This document shows, one piece after another, positions 9,736 to 17,123 of a DNA stretch of 29,250 nt; the first letter of the stretch is position 1; the number at the start of each line of letters is the position of its first letter. This DNA comes from Clostridiales bacterium UBA3259 (GTDB lineage: Bacteria; Bacillota_A; Clostridia; Oscillospirales; Oscillospiraceae): NCBI GenBank assembly GCA_002362625.1, contig DEUP01000046.1:1-29250 (forward strand), read 5' to 3'. A model generated the notes under the pieces. The model searched no databases, was not told the DNA's origin, and saw nothing but the letters and a program-made list of their open reading frames with translations. Made by a program: the position numbers and the translations under genes.

Positions 9736-10530
9736 CTACTTTCTCTGCTTACAGGCATATTCATACGCCCGCTTATAATCTCCCAGCTCCCGATAGCAAA
9801 CTTCCAGCAGCGGGTACACCCGGGGATCCGCCCCCTCCGCCCGGTGGAGGCATTTTGCCGCCTCAGCGTAGGCCTTCTGACCCAGATACGCCTGTCCCCG
9901 AAGGAAGAAGAAACGATGGGAGCCCTGATCCTCCGCCGCTTCCAGCAGCTTCGCCGCCCGTTCCGGATTCTGTTCCCCCAGAGCTTCCTCCGCCCGGAGC
10001 AGCAGCTCTTCATCCAGGCTGGGAAGGGAAGCACTGACCTTCTGCCCCCGAATCCTGCCCAGCAGCAGCAGACGGCGGCGCTCCACTTCCGGGCCGCAAT
10101 AGGCAATTTCTCCTTCCGCCCCTTGCAGCAGCGTCAGGGCGTAGTGCTCCTTGCTTTCTTTCAGGGCCATCTCCGCCTGATCCAGCCGGCACAGGGCCAG
10201 CAGCAGCCCCTTTTCCCGGTCAAAAACCGGATCCGGCTCCTGATATCCTTCCAAAACCAGGGCCGCCTGAGCGGCTTCTCCGGCGTCGTACAGCCTCCGG
10301 GCGGAGATCATCAAGTTAAGATTCGGGGAGACCGCCGCTGTGTCCTCCAGAAAAAAGCTTATGGGCTTTCCCAGCCGCTCCGCCAAAAACCGCAGGGTTT
10401 TCATGGAGGGGGTGGCTGTCCCATGCTCGATCTGAGAGAGCATATTCCGGGTGATCTCCTCTCCGCACAGCTGACGCTGGCTCAGCCCGGCGGTAAGCCG
10501 TGCCTGCCGCAGCTTTTCTCCCAGTTCCAT
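9736..10530 (-). CDS. XRE-family regulator with TPR-like C-terminus
   Basis: This 264-residue protein has an N-terminal Cro/C1-type helix-turn-helix (about 5-60, 'GLSQRQLCGEEITRNMLSQIEHGTATPSMKTL' region). About 200 residues of helical repeats follow; the last segments ('QAYLGQKAYAEAAKCLHRAEGADP', 'CYRELGDYKRAYEYACKQ') look like TPR units. This architecture matches RRNPP-type sensors (PlcR, Rgg, NprR), many of which bind peptide signals, but it also occurs in regulators with no known ligand. GGGAGG precedes the start. It is transcribed away from the membrane protein at 10678, a likely candidate target. No pheromone precursor gene was recognised nearby. Confidence 0.85.
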   Translation of the reverse strand: MELGEKLRQARLTAGLSQRQLCGEEITRNMLSQIEHGTATPSMKTLRFLAERLGKPISFFLEDTAAVSPNLNLMISARRLYDAGEAAQAALVLEGYQEPDPVFDREKGLLLALCRLDQAEMALKESKEHYALTLLQGAEGEIAYCGPEVERRRLLLLGRIRGQKVSASLPSLDEELLLRAEEALGEQNPERAAKLLEAAEDQGSHRFFFLRGQAYLGQKAYAEAAKCLHRAEGADPRVYPLLEVCYRELGDYKRAYEYACKQRK

Positions 10531-10546
10531 GGCGCTCCCTCCCGTG

Positions 10547-10574
10547 GCCCCGGCAATACGGACGGGGCGTTTTT
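10547..10574 (+). terminator. Terminator-like hairpin in the regulator's leader
   Basis: GCCCCG (10547-10552) pairs with CGGGGC (10563-10568), followed by GTTTTT. On the rightward strand this is a good intrinsic terminator shape, though no rightward gene precedes it. On the leftward strand it is a leader hairpin of the XRE-TPR mRNA. Confidence 0.35.
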
Positions 10575-10625
10575 CTGTATTTTACCACAAAATGCGGAAC
10601 ATGGCTACTGTTACAAAAAATTCAT

Positions 10626-10654
10626 TTGCTATTTTGCCCCGGTTGGTTTATAAC
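10626..10654 (+). promoter_or_regulatory. Sigma-A promoter of the membrane protein gene
   Basis: TTGCTA (10626-10631), a 17-bp spacer and TATAAC (10649-10654) lie 23 bp before the start codon. Confidence 0.65.
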
Positions 10655-10677
10655 TGTAGTAATAAGAGGAATGGAGA

Positions 10678-11682
10678 ATGGATATGAACATTCGAGATGT
10701 AACATCATTAAAGCAATTCGCCGCCGACCGGCTGGACCATGCCCGGGAAGCGAAAAAAATCGTGCTGATCTTCGGCGGTACACTCACTGCTATGGCGGTG
10801 CTGGTAACCCTGCTCCAGTTCCTGCTGGACGCGTGGATCGGCAAAACCAGCGGTCTTGGCAGCATGGGAACCCGGAGCGTTCTCTCTACCATAAAAACGG
10901 TGCTGCCTGTTCTGGAAATGGTCGTTTCCACCTGCCTGAGCATTGGATACCTGGCCTCCATGCTTCGTGTGGCCCGGGGGCAGTATGTCTCGCCCAAAAC
11001 CCTTCGTCTGGGCTTTGACCGCTTTTGGGTGCTCCTCCGCAAAACCCTTTTGGAGGAGCTGATCTACCTGGGCGCGGCGATTGTCTCCATGTATATTTCC
11101 ATGTTCTTTTACATGGTTACGCCCCTGTCCCGGAACCTGATGGAGGTACTGACCCCGCTTATCAGCGGAAGCAGCGCTCTGGATCCCACCAGCCTTCTCA
11201 CCGATCCCCAGATCTATGCCCAGGTCACAGGCGCCATGCTGCCCTTCTTTGTGCTGTTCCTGGTGGTTTTCTGCCTGGTGGCGATCCCCCTTGCCTTCCG
11301 CTACCGGATGGCGGACTACGTTCTCATTGACCATCCGGAAAAGGGCGCCCTTGCCATTCTCCGGGAGAGCCGGAAAATGATGCGGGGCAACTGCCTGAAC
11401 CTGCTGCGGGTGGATCTGAACCTGTGGTGGTACTATGGGGCAGTGGCGCTGATTACCCTCATCGGCTATGGGGACATGCTTCTTTCCCTTCTGGGCGTCA
11501 CCTTCCCCTGGTCCGAGGACGCGGTTTACTACCTATTCTTCGCCCTGTATCAGGCGCTGCAATTTGCCCTGTGCGTTTTCTTCCGGAACCGGATGGAAAC
11601 CACCTACGCCCTGTCCTATGACGCCATCCGCCCCCAGCCGCCCCAGAACAGTGTGGTGTTGGGGAATATCTTCCAGATGTAA
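10678..11682 (+). CDS. Polytopic membrane protein, DUF975-like
   Basis: This 334-residue integral membrane protein has about six hydrophobic segments (near residues 35-55, 75-95, 130-150, 185-210, 255-275 and 285-305). It carries the phrase 'ILRESRKMMRGNCLNLLRVDLN', which resembles the signature of DUF975 proteins, where S..(M)M.G..  precedes a membrane helix. The function of that family is not established. AGAGGA (10665-10670) supports the ATG at 10678. A second ATG at 10684 is equally well placed behind GGAG (10673-10676), so the first two residues are uncertain. It diverges from the XRE-TPR regulator and precedes a small membrane protein 29 bp away. Confidence 0.8.
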   Translation: MDMNIRDVTSLKQFAADRLDHAREAKKIVLIFGGTLTAMAVLVTLLQFLLDAWIGKTSGLGSMGTRSVLSTIKTVLPVLEMVVSTCLSIGYLASMLRVARGQYVSPKTLRLGFDRFWVLLRKTLLEELIYLGAAIVSMYISMFFYMVTPLSRNLMEVLTPLISGSSALDPTSLLTDPQIYAQVTGAMLPFFVLFLVVFCLVAIPLAFRYRMADYVLIDHPEKGALAILRESRKMMRGNCLNLLRVDLNLWWYYGAVALITLIGYGDMLLSLLGVTFPWSEDAVYYLFFALYQALQFALCVFFRNRMETTYALSYDAIRPQPPQNSVVLGNIFQM

Positions 11683-11711
11683 ACATGGAATCAGAAAAGT
11701 AGGGAAAACCT

Positions 11712-11906
11712 GTGAAAAACGAAAAGGGGCTGTATCTGATTACGGCTGTTGTATTTACCCTGCTGGCAGTAGGGTATACCGTGGACATTGCCGTTGATTT
11801 TTGTTACGGCTATACGCCCCGGTATTTGAACGTGCTGCATATCCTTGCCGCCATTGTGTCCTTCACCGCGGCCATTGTCAACTGGATGCGATACAGAAAC
11901 CGCTGA
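11712..11906 (+). CDS. Small two-helix membrane protein, unknown
   Basis: A 64-residue product with two predicted membrane helices (about 7-29 and 40-58) and a basic C-terminus (WMRYRNR). I do not recognise the family. It starts at GTG with a poor ribosome binding site (GTAGGG), 29 bp after the larger membrane protein and before a bidirectional terminator, so the two are probably co-transcribed. The hydrophobic pattern and operon position support a real gene despite its size. Confidence 0.6.
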   Translation: MKNEKGLYLITAVVFTLLAVGYTVDIAVDFCYGYTPRYLNVLHILAAIVSFTAAIVNWMRYRNR

Positions 11907-11926
11907 AGCTCCTGTTCATAAAAATT

Positions 11927-11963
11927 GCCTCCCGAAACCTGTTGGGTTCCGGGAGGCTGTTTT
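11927..11963. terminator. Bidirectional terminator
   Basis: GCCTCCCG (11927-11934) pairs with CGGGAGGC (11950-11957), with AACC/GGTT extending the stem. TGTTTT follows rightward, and a run of A's precedes at 11920-11924, which reads as T's leftward. It serves the small membrane protein and glgP. Confidence 0.85.
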
Positions 11964-11973
11964 CATTGGAAAA

Positions 11974-14307
11974 TCAATACTGAGTGGGCTTGATGTGCCA
12001 GATTTCTTCGGCGTACTGGGCAATCGTGCGGTCGGAGGAGAACTTGGCGGCGGAGGCCACGTTCATGAGGCACTTCCGGCCAAAGGCCAGACGGTCCTTG
12101 TACTCCTGGTTGGCCCGCAGCTTGGTATCCAGGTAGGAAGCGTAGTCCAGCAGCACATAGTAGTGGTCGGCAATGTGCCAGTGGGTGCCGTCCAGCAGGG
12201 CGTGGAACAGCTCCTGCTGATCCCCGTCGGTGGGAACGGTGCCGTCCACCAGGGTGTTGATGGCCCGACGCAGGTCGGCATTGGTATCATAGATGCCACG
12301 GGCATGGTAGGTGGGTGTGGCCTGGTTGATCTGCTCCACGGTGTGGCCGAAGATATACTCGTTCTCCATGCCGGCCTCCTGGGCGATTTCCACGTTGGCG
12401 CCGTCCAGGGTGCCCAGGGTCACGGCGCCGTTGAGCATCAGCTTCATATTGCCGGTGCCGGAGGCTTCCTTACCGGCAGGGGAAATCTGCTCGGAAATGT
12501 CGGCGGCAGGAATGATGTGCTCGGCATAGGAGCAGTTGTAGTTCTGAACAAAGACCACCTTCAGCTTGTCGCTGACCGCGGGGTCGTTGTTGATCATCCT
12601 GGCAACCCGGTTGATATAGCGGATGATGGCCTTGGCCCGGGCATAGCCGGGGGCGGACTTGGCGCCGAAGAGGTACACTGTGGGATAGAAGTCGGGCAGA
12701 CGGCCCTCCTTCAGGCGGAAGTAGATATCCACAATGGACAGGGCGTTCATCAGCTGACGCTTATACTCGTGCAGCCGCTTGACCTGGACGTCAAAGAGGA
12801 AATCGGGATTCAGCCGGATGCCCTCGTGCTTTTCGATGACGGCGCACAGCTGCTCCTTCTTCTGACGCTTGATGTCATTGAACCGGTATACCAGCTCGTC
12901 ATTGATCTGGGGCTTCAGGTTTTCCAGCAGCTCCATATTCTTCAGGAAATCGCCGCCCACCTTCTCGGTGATCATCTGGGTCAGCTCAGGGTTGCACAGG
13001 CCGATCCAGCGGCGGGGGGTAATGCCGTTGGTCTTGTTCTGGAAGCGCTCCGGATAGGCGTGATACCAATCCTTGAAGCAGTCGTCCTTCAGAATCTGAG
13101 AGTGAATCTCGGCAACGCCGTTGACATAGGAGCCGACATAAATGCTCAGGTTGGCCATGTGGGCGGTGTTGTCCTTCACAATATACAGCTCAGGATGCTC
13201 CCAGCGGAGCTTCTGGTCAATGCGGCAGATGATGTCCACAATCTCGGGCACCACGGAGCGCATCAGATCCAGAGGCCACTTTTCCAGGGCCTCGCTGAGG
13301 ACGGTGTGGTTGGTGTAGGAGAAGGTCTTCTGAGCCACGTTGAAGGCATCGTCGAAGCCCATGCCCTCGTTCATCAACAGCCGGATCAGCTCGGGAATGG
13401 ACATGGCGGGATGGGTGTCGTTGAGCTGCACGGCGTAAAACTCGGCGAACCGGCTCAGGTCACTGCCGTGGGCGGTCTTGAAGGTGCGGATCATATCCTG
13501 GAGGGAAGCGGAGGAGAGCACATACTGCTGCTTAATCCGCAGGCGCTTGCCTTCCCAGGTGGAGTCGTTGGGGTAGAGAACCCGGGTGATGTCCTCAGCC
13601 TTGTTCTTGGCGTCCAGGGCGCGGAGATAGTCCTGGTTGTTGAAGGCGTTGAAGTCCAGCTCCTGCTCGGCCTCGCACTGCCACAGACGGAGGGTGCCCA
13701 CGTTCTGGGTACCGTAGCCGATGACGGGCACGTCATAGGGAACCGCCAGAACGGTATGGTCAGGGAACTTGATCTTCACGGTGTGGTTGTACCGGCGGTA
13801 AGACCAGGGATCGCCGTACTTGGTCCAGTCGTCGGCCTTTTCCACCTGGCTGCCGTTCTCGTCAAAGCTCTGCTTGAACAGGCCGAACTTGTAGCGCAGA
13901 CCATAGCCGGACAGGGGGATGTTGATGGAAGCGGCGGAGTCCAGGAAGCAGGCAGCCAGACGGCCCAGACCGCCGTTGCCCAGGGCGTCGTCCTCGATGT
14001 CCTCCAGCACAGCCAGATCCACGCCTCGCTGGGCAAACAGCTCCTTCATCTCATCCAGAATGCCCAGGTTGAAAAGGTTAGAGTAGACCAGACGGCCGAT
14101 CAGGTACTCGGCGGAGATGTAGTACGCCTTCCGCTCATGGAGGCGGGCTTTCTTGGAATGGCTCCAGTTGTCGGAAATGGCCATCATCACAGCCTGACCC
14201 AGGGCCTCGTGGAGCTCCTGAGGGGTTGCGTCCTTCAGGCTCACGTCGTAGGTGTACTTCAGCTGGGCTTCCGTCCACCGCAGGATATTGTGACAATTCA
14301 GGTTCAT
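11974..14307 (-). CDS. glgP: Glycogen/starch/maltodextrin phosphorylase
   Basis: This PLP-dependent enzyme releases glucose-1-phosphate from alpha-1,4-glucans. The 777-residue protein has the N-terminal phosphorylase domain ('YISAEYLIGR', 'ALGNGGLGRLAACFLDS', 'GYGLRYKFG'), the central 'NDTHPAMSIPEL' motif, and the PLP site 'GKEASGTGNMKLMLNG' with Lys622 as the cofactor lysine. An upstream in-frame ATG at 14358 exists, but GGAG sits 7 nt before the ATG at 14307. The family also starts near 'NILRWTEAQLKYTY', so 14307 is preferred. The gene appears monocistronic, with its own promoter and a LacI/CcpA-like operator in the leader. Confidence 0.95.
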   Translation of the reverse strand: MNLNCHNILRWTEAQLKYTYDVSLKDATPQELHEALGQAVMMAISDNWSHSKKARLHERKAYYISAEYLIGRLVYSNLFNLGILDEMKELFAQRGVDLAVLEDIEDDALGNGGLGRLAACFLDSAASINIPLSGYGLRYKFGLFKQSFDENGSQVEKADDWTKYGDPWSYRRYNHTVKIKFPDHTVLAVPYDVPVIGYGTQNVGTLRLWQCEAEQELDFNAFNNQDYLRALDAKNKAEDITRVLYPNDSTWEGKRLRIKQQYVLSSASLQDMIRTFKTAHGSDLSRFAEFYAVQLNDTHPAMSIPELIRLLMNEGMGFDDAFNVAQKTFSYTNHTVLSEALEKWPLDLMRSVVPEIVDIICRIDQKLRWEHPELYIVKDNTAHMANLSIYVGSYVNGVAEIHSQILKDDCFKDWYHAYPERFQNKTNGITPRRWIGLCNPELTQMITEKVGGDFLKNMELLENLKPQINDELVYRFNDIKRQKKEQLCAVIEKHEGIRLNPDFLFDVQVKRLHEYKRQLMNALSIVDIYFRLKEGRLPDFYPTVYLFGAKSAPGYARAKAIIRYINRVARMINNDPAVSDKLKVVFVQNYNCSYAEHIIPAADISEQISPAGKEASGTGNMKLMLNGAVTLGTLDGANVEIAQEAGMENEYIFGHTVEQINQATPTYHARGIYDTNADLRRAINTLVDGTVPTDGDQQELFHALLDGTHWHIADHYYVLLDYASYLDTKLRANQEYKDRLAFGRKCLMNVASAAKFSSDRTIAQYAEEIWHIKPTQY

Positions 14308-14428
14308 ATTCGTTCTCCATTCATTAAGGAATTCAAAAACGCGGCAAGCCGCTGCCATATAACCATGTCAGCCCCCGTTCGAAACGAGCCTCCGCGGAGG
14401 GGCCAAAGCCGACTGAATTCGACACTGA

Positions 14429-14438
14429 GAAACGTTTC
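14429..14438 (-). promoter_or_regulatory. LacI/CcpA-type operator in glgP leader
   Basis: GAAACGTTTC is a perfect 10-bp palindrome with a central CG. Read leftward as TGGAAACGTTTCTC it matches 12 of 14 positions of the catabolite-responsive element consensus TGNAANCGNTNNCA. It lies about 25 bp downstream of the -10, where a bound LacI-family protein would block elongation. Confidence 0.6.
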
Positions 14439-14462
14439 CATTTCACGTTGCCCATATGATAT

Positions 14463-14492
14463 ATAGTTTAGCTATTTTTTTGTTTTTGTCAA
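14463..14492 (-). promoter_or_regulatory. glgP promoter
   Basis: Read leftward, consensus TTGACA (14492-14487) is followed after 16-18 bp by TAAACT or TATAGT-like hexamers within 14463-14470. An A-rich spacer separates them. The leader to the start codon is about 150 nt and contains the palindrome CCTCCGCGGAGG. Confidence 0.7.
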
Positions 14493-14562
14493 GCAAAACC
14501 CGTCGAAAAACCGGGTTGGTTTCATAATTTTGGCAGAATGTTCAGATTTTACCCAATTCCTC

Positions 14563-14582
14563 CCGGGGTTATTCCCCGGGGT
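14563..14582 (-). terminator. Hairpin downstream of the aminopeptidase gene
   Basis: CCCGGGG and CCCCGGG around TTATT form a GC-only stem 40 bp beyond the aminopeptidase stop codon. The following leftward sequence is only moderately T-rich, so termination strength is uncertain. Confidence 0.45.
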
Positions 14583-14621
14583 GTACAACAAATTTACCAG
14601 GGGAAACCGGCGTTCCTTTCC

Positions 14622-15902
14622 TTATGTGAACTGAAACCCGGTATCCGTCGCTTCCAGCGTGCCGCCGTAGTAGACGGTCATGGCCCGAACCAGATCCAGC
14701 GCGTCGCTGACCGCGGCCGTCTCAAAGCAGGAGTGCATGGCCAGCTGGGGAAGGCCGATATCGGCGGTGAGCACGCTGACGTGGGACAGGGAAATGTGGC
14801 CCAGGGTGGAGCCGCCCGGCATATCCGCCCGGTTGTGGAAGCTCTGCACCTTGACACCGGCCTTGCCGCAGACCTTCCGGAAGATTCCGGCGCTGACACC
14901 GTCGGTGCTGTAGCGAAGGGCGGCGCTGTACTTCAGCACAATGCCGCCGCCCATCACCGGAGCGTTCACAGGGTCGGAAAACTCCGGATGGTTGGGATGG
15001 ACCGCGTGGGCGTTGTCGGCGGACACCAGGAAGGACTGGGACAGCATCTGACGGCGGTCAAGGCTCAGCCCGTCGCAGATCCGGGCCACCACATCCTCCA
15101 GGAAGGTGGACGCCGCGCCCTGCACGGAGGCGGAGCCAACCTCCTCGCTGTCAAATACGCACAGCAGCGGGATGCTTCCGCCGGTTTGGGAGGCCAGGAA
15201 GCCCTCCGTACAGCCCCAGACGCATTCCAGATCATCCAGAGCGGGACTGGAAATGTACTCCTCCTCCACGCCCCACAGCGTGGACCTCTGACGGACATAC
15301 AGGTACAGGTCGTGATCCAGGATCTTTCCGCCGGCCTCCGCCTCCAGCAGCTCCCGCAGCCTTCCGGCGCTGTCCTTTCCGCCCATCAGGGGCAGCATAT
15401 CCACAGCCGGGTTCCACTTATAGCCGTCGTTGACCTGACGGTTCATGTGAATGGCCACATTGGGGATCAGCAGCAGATCCCGGTCAAGGCAGACGAGCTT
15501 CGTCTCGATTCCCGTCTCCGTCTCCACAATCACCCGTCCCGCAACGGACAGGGGACGGTCAAGCCAGGTGGAGGCGATCATGCCGCCGTAGCCCTCCACC
15601 GCGGCCTGGGTGTAGGTTCCAGCGACCTCAAAATTTTCCTTCAGCTTAAAGCAGGGACGGTCGCAGTGGCTGGCGCTCATCAAAAAGCCCCTGGCCTCCC
15701 CCTCCGGTACCCGGAAGGCAATGAGGGCGCTGCCGCCCCGCTGGACGTAGTACTTACCGCCGGAGCGCAGGTGCCAGCTGTCCTGCTCCTTCAACGGGGT
15801 ATAGCCCGCCTCCCGGAGCATTCCCGCCACCGTTTCCCGGGCGTGATAGACGCTGCAGGCACCGTCCAAAAAGGCCTGCAATGCACGGATTGTCGTAGAC
15901 AT
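14622..15902 (-). CDS. M18-family metalloaminopeptidase
   Basis: This is a cytoplasmic di-metal aminopeptidase of the M18 (aspartyl aminopeptidase/ApeB) family, 426 residues long. Metal and catalytic residues are visible in order: His79 and Asp81 in 'SASHCDRP', Asp223 in 'ALDDLECVWG', Glu253/Glu254 in 'DSEEVGS', Asp296 in 'SADNAHAVHPNH', and His390 in 'AMHSCFETA'. The 'PGGSTLGHI' loop is also conserved. Length matches the family (~430). AGGAGG lies 7 nt before the start, and a good promoter lies at 15966-15994. It diverges from spo0A. Substrate preference (acidic versus other N-terminal residues) cannot be decided here. Confidence 0.93.
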   Translation of the reverse strand: MSTTIRALQAFLDGACSVYHARETVAGMLREAGYTPLKEQDSWHLRSGGKYYVQRGGSALIAFRVPEGEARGFLMSASHCDRPCFKLKENFEVAGTYTQAAVEGYGGMIASTWLDRPLSVAGRVIVETETGIETKLVCLDRDLLLIPNVAIHMNRQVNDGYKWNPAVDMLPLMGGKDSAGRLRELLEAEAGGKILDHDLYLYVRQRSTLWGVEEEYISSPALDDLECVWGCTEGFLASQTGGSIPLLCVFDSEEVGSASVQGAASTFLEDVVARICDGLSLDRRQMLSQSFLVSADNAHAVHPNHPEFSDPVNAPVMGGGIVLKYSAALRYSTDGVSAGIFRKVCGKAGVKVQSFHNRADMPGGSTLGHISLSHVSVLTADIGLPQLAMHSCFETAAVSDALDLVRAMTVYYGGTLEATDTGFQFT

Positions 15903-15965
15903 TTCTGTTCCTCCTGTATTTTATTTCCAAAAATAACCGGCTTCTTTTCGAAGCGCTTTTCTTTT

Positions 15966-15994
15966 ATTTTACATCTTTTCCGGTCTCCCGTCAA
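15966..15994 (-). promoter_or_regulatory. Promoter of the M18 aminopeptidase gene
   Basis: Read leftward, TTGACG (15994-15989), 17 bp and TAAAAT (15971-15966) form a near-consensus vegetative promoter with a leader of about 55 nt. Confidence 0.75.
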
Positions 15995-16054
15995 CCGATC
16001 CGGAAAAAAAGCCCTGGAAGTAAAAACCAGTGCAATGTTAAAATATGGTAATAA

Positions 16055-16081
16055 TGTCGAAAAATAGAGAGTTGTGACGAG
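16055..16081 (+). promoter_or_regulatory. Two 0A boxes upstream of spo0A
   Basis: TGTCGAA (16055-16061) matches the Spo0A box consensus TGNCGAA exactly. TGACGAG (16075-16081) matches 6 of 7, and the two starts are 20 bp (two helical turns) apart. They sit just upstream of the spo0A -35, an activator position, so Spo0A probably controls its own transcription. Confidence 0.6.
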
Positions 16082-16100
16082 CGATTTTGTTGGTTTTTTC

Positions 16101-16129
16101 TTGCAATATCACCAAATTCATGATATGCT
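16101..16129 (+). promoter_or_regulatory. spo0A promoter
   Basis: TTGCAA (16101-16106), 17 bp and TATGCT (16124-16129). A short inverted repeat, ATATCA/TGATAT, spans the spacer. Confidence 0.65.
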
Positions 16130-16198
16130 TTATCTGTCGCAGACGGCAGTCATCCGCTCTGCTTTGGGGAGAATTTTTACATGACAGGAGAGGAATGT

Positions 16199-16978
16199 AT
16201 GGAACACGTAACCACTGTATTCATTGCCGACGGTGCGGAAGATTTTTGCGCCAGCCTGACAGCTGCGCTTCAGCGTGCCGACGGTTTTCGTGTTGTGGGA
16301 ACGGCCAGCGATGGGGAGCAGGCCATTGCCATGATTCAGGAGCGGAAGCCCGACGTGCTTATACTGGATATGATGCTGGCAAAGAAGGACGGCCTGGCCG
16401 TTCTGAAAGCCATTTCCGGTATGGAGCATAAGCCGATTACTCTGGCGACTTCTTATTTTATTTCCCAATATGTATCCGCGGCGGCCATCAGCTTAGGCGT
16501 ACGATATATCATGCCGAAGCCCTGTGACATGGCAGCACTGGTGGAGCGGCTGACCGAGATTCAGGGTGGGGAGACCCTGCGGCTTGCCACCCAGCGCCGT
16601 CCGGACAAGGCGGACATTGAGTCCATGGTCACCGGCATTATTCATGAGATCGGCGTTCCCGCCCATATTAAGGGCTATCAGTATCTTCGGGAGGCCATTA
16701 TCATCGCGGTAAACGACATGGATGTGATCAACGCCATCACCAAGGTTTTATATCCCCAGGTGGCGAAGACCTTCGGCACTACGCCTTCCAGAGTGGAACG
16801 GGCCATTCGCCACGCCATCGAGGTGGCCTGGGACCGGGGAGATTTGGATACCCTGCAAAGATTCTTTGGTTACACAGTAAGCAACACCAAGGGAAAGCCC
16901 ACCAATTCGGAGTTCATCGCCCTGATTGCGGACAAGCTCCAGCTTCAGCTCAAAGGCTCCAACGTGGCCCAGTTCTGA
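16199..16978 (+). CDS. spo0A: Sporulation master regulator Spo0A
   Basis: This response regulator commits the cell to sporulation. The 259-residue protein has an N-terminal receiver (about 1-120) with phospho-acceptor Asp57 in 'VLILDMML', a conserved Thr in 'LATSY' and Lys in 'MPKPCDM'. The C-terminal Spo0A DNA-binding domain (about 150-255) is highly conserved: '[19 protein letters not shown]', '[15 protein letters not shown]', 'FGYTV', '[16 protein letters not shown]'. The usual Asp-Asp acidic pair is 'ADGA' here, and the canonical 'MPHLDG' is 'LAKKDG'. AGGAGAGG (16186-16193) and the family N-terminus favour the ATG at 16199. An upstream ATG at 16181 would add six residues. Confidence 0.95.
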   Translation: MEHVTTVFIADGAEDFCASLTAALQRADGFRVVGTASDGEQAIAMIQERKPDVLILDMMLAKKDGLAVLKAISGMEHKPITLATSYFISQYVSAAAISLGVRYIMPKPCDMAALVERLTEIQGGETLRLATQRRPDKADIESMVTGIIHEIGVPAHIKGYQYLREAIIIAVNDMDVINAITKVLYPQVAKTFGTTPSRVERAIRHAIEVAWDRGDLDTLQRFFGYTVSNTKGKPTNSEFIALIADKLQLQLKGSNVAQF

Positions 16979-17064
16979 ATTCACGTTTATTTTAACCAGA
17001 CACGCCAAAACGCGGTTCTGTTCGCAAAATGCGGATTTCAGTTTACTTCTCTTTTGCTCACAGG

Positions 17065-17116
17065 AAAAAACCACGTCTGCTCCTGGGTCCGTGCCCAGGT
17101 AAGCAGGCGTGGTTTT
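17065..17116. terminator. Bidirectional terminator between spo0A and lipoprotein gene
   Basis: AAAACCACG pairs with CGTGGTTTT, with AGCAG/CTGCT and CCTGGG/CCCAGG extending the structure. A's on the left and T's on the right give a U-tract in both directions. Confidence 0.9.
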
Positions 17117-17123
17117 ATTTCCT

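Noticed and set aside
11845..14466. Rightward 873-codon open frame opposite glgP
   Set aside because: It runs antisense to a fully conserved phosphorylase, has no recognisable domain, and arises from GC-rich third codon positions.
14538..16067. Rightward 509-codon frame opposite the M18 aminopeptidase
   Set aside because: Antisense to an enzyme with all catalytic motifs; it crosses that gene's promoter and terminator.
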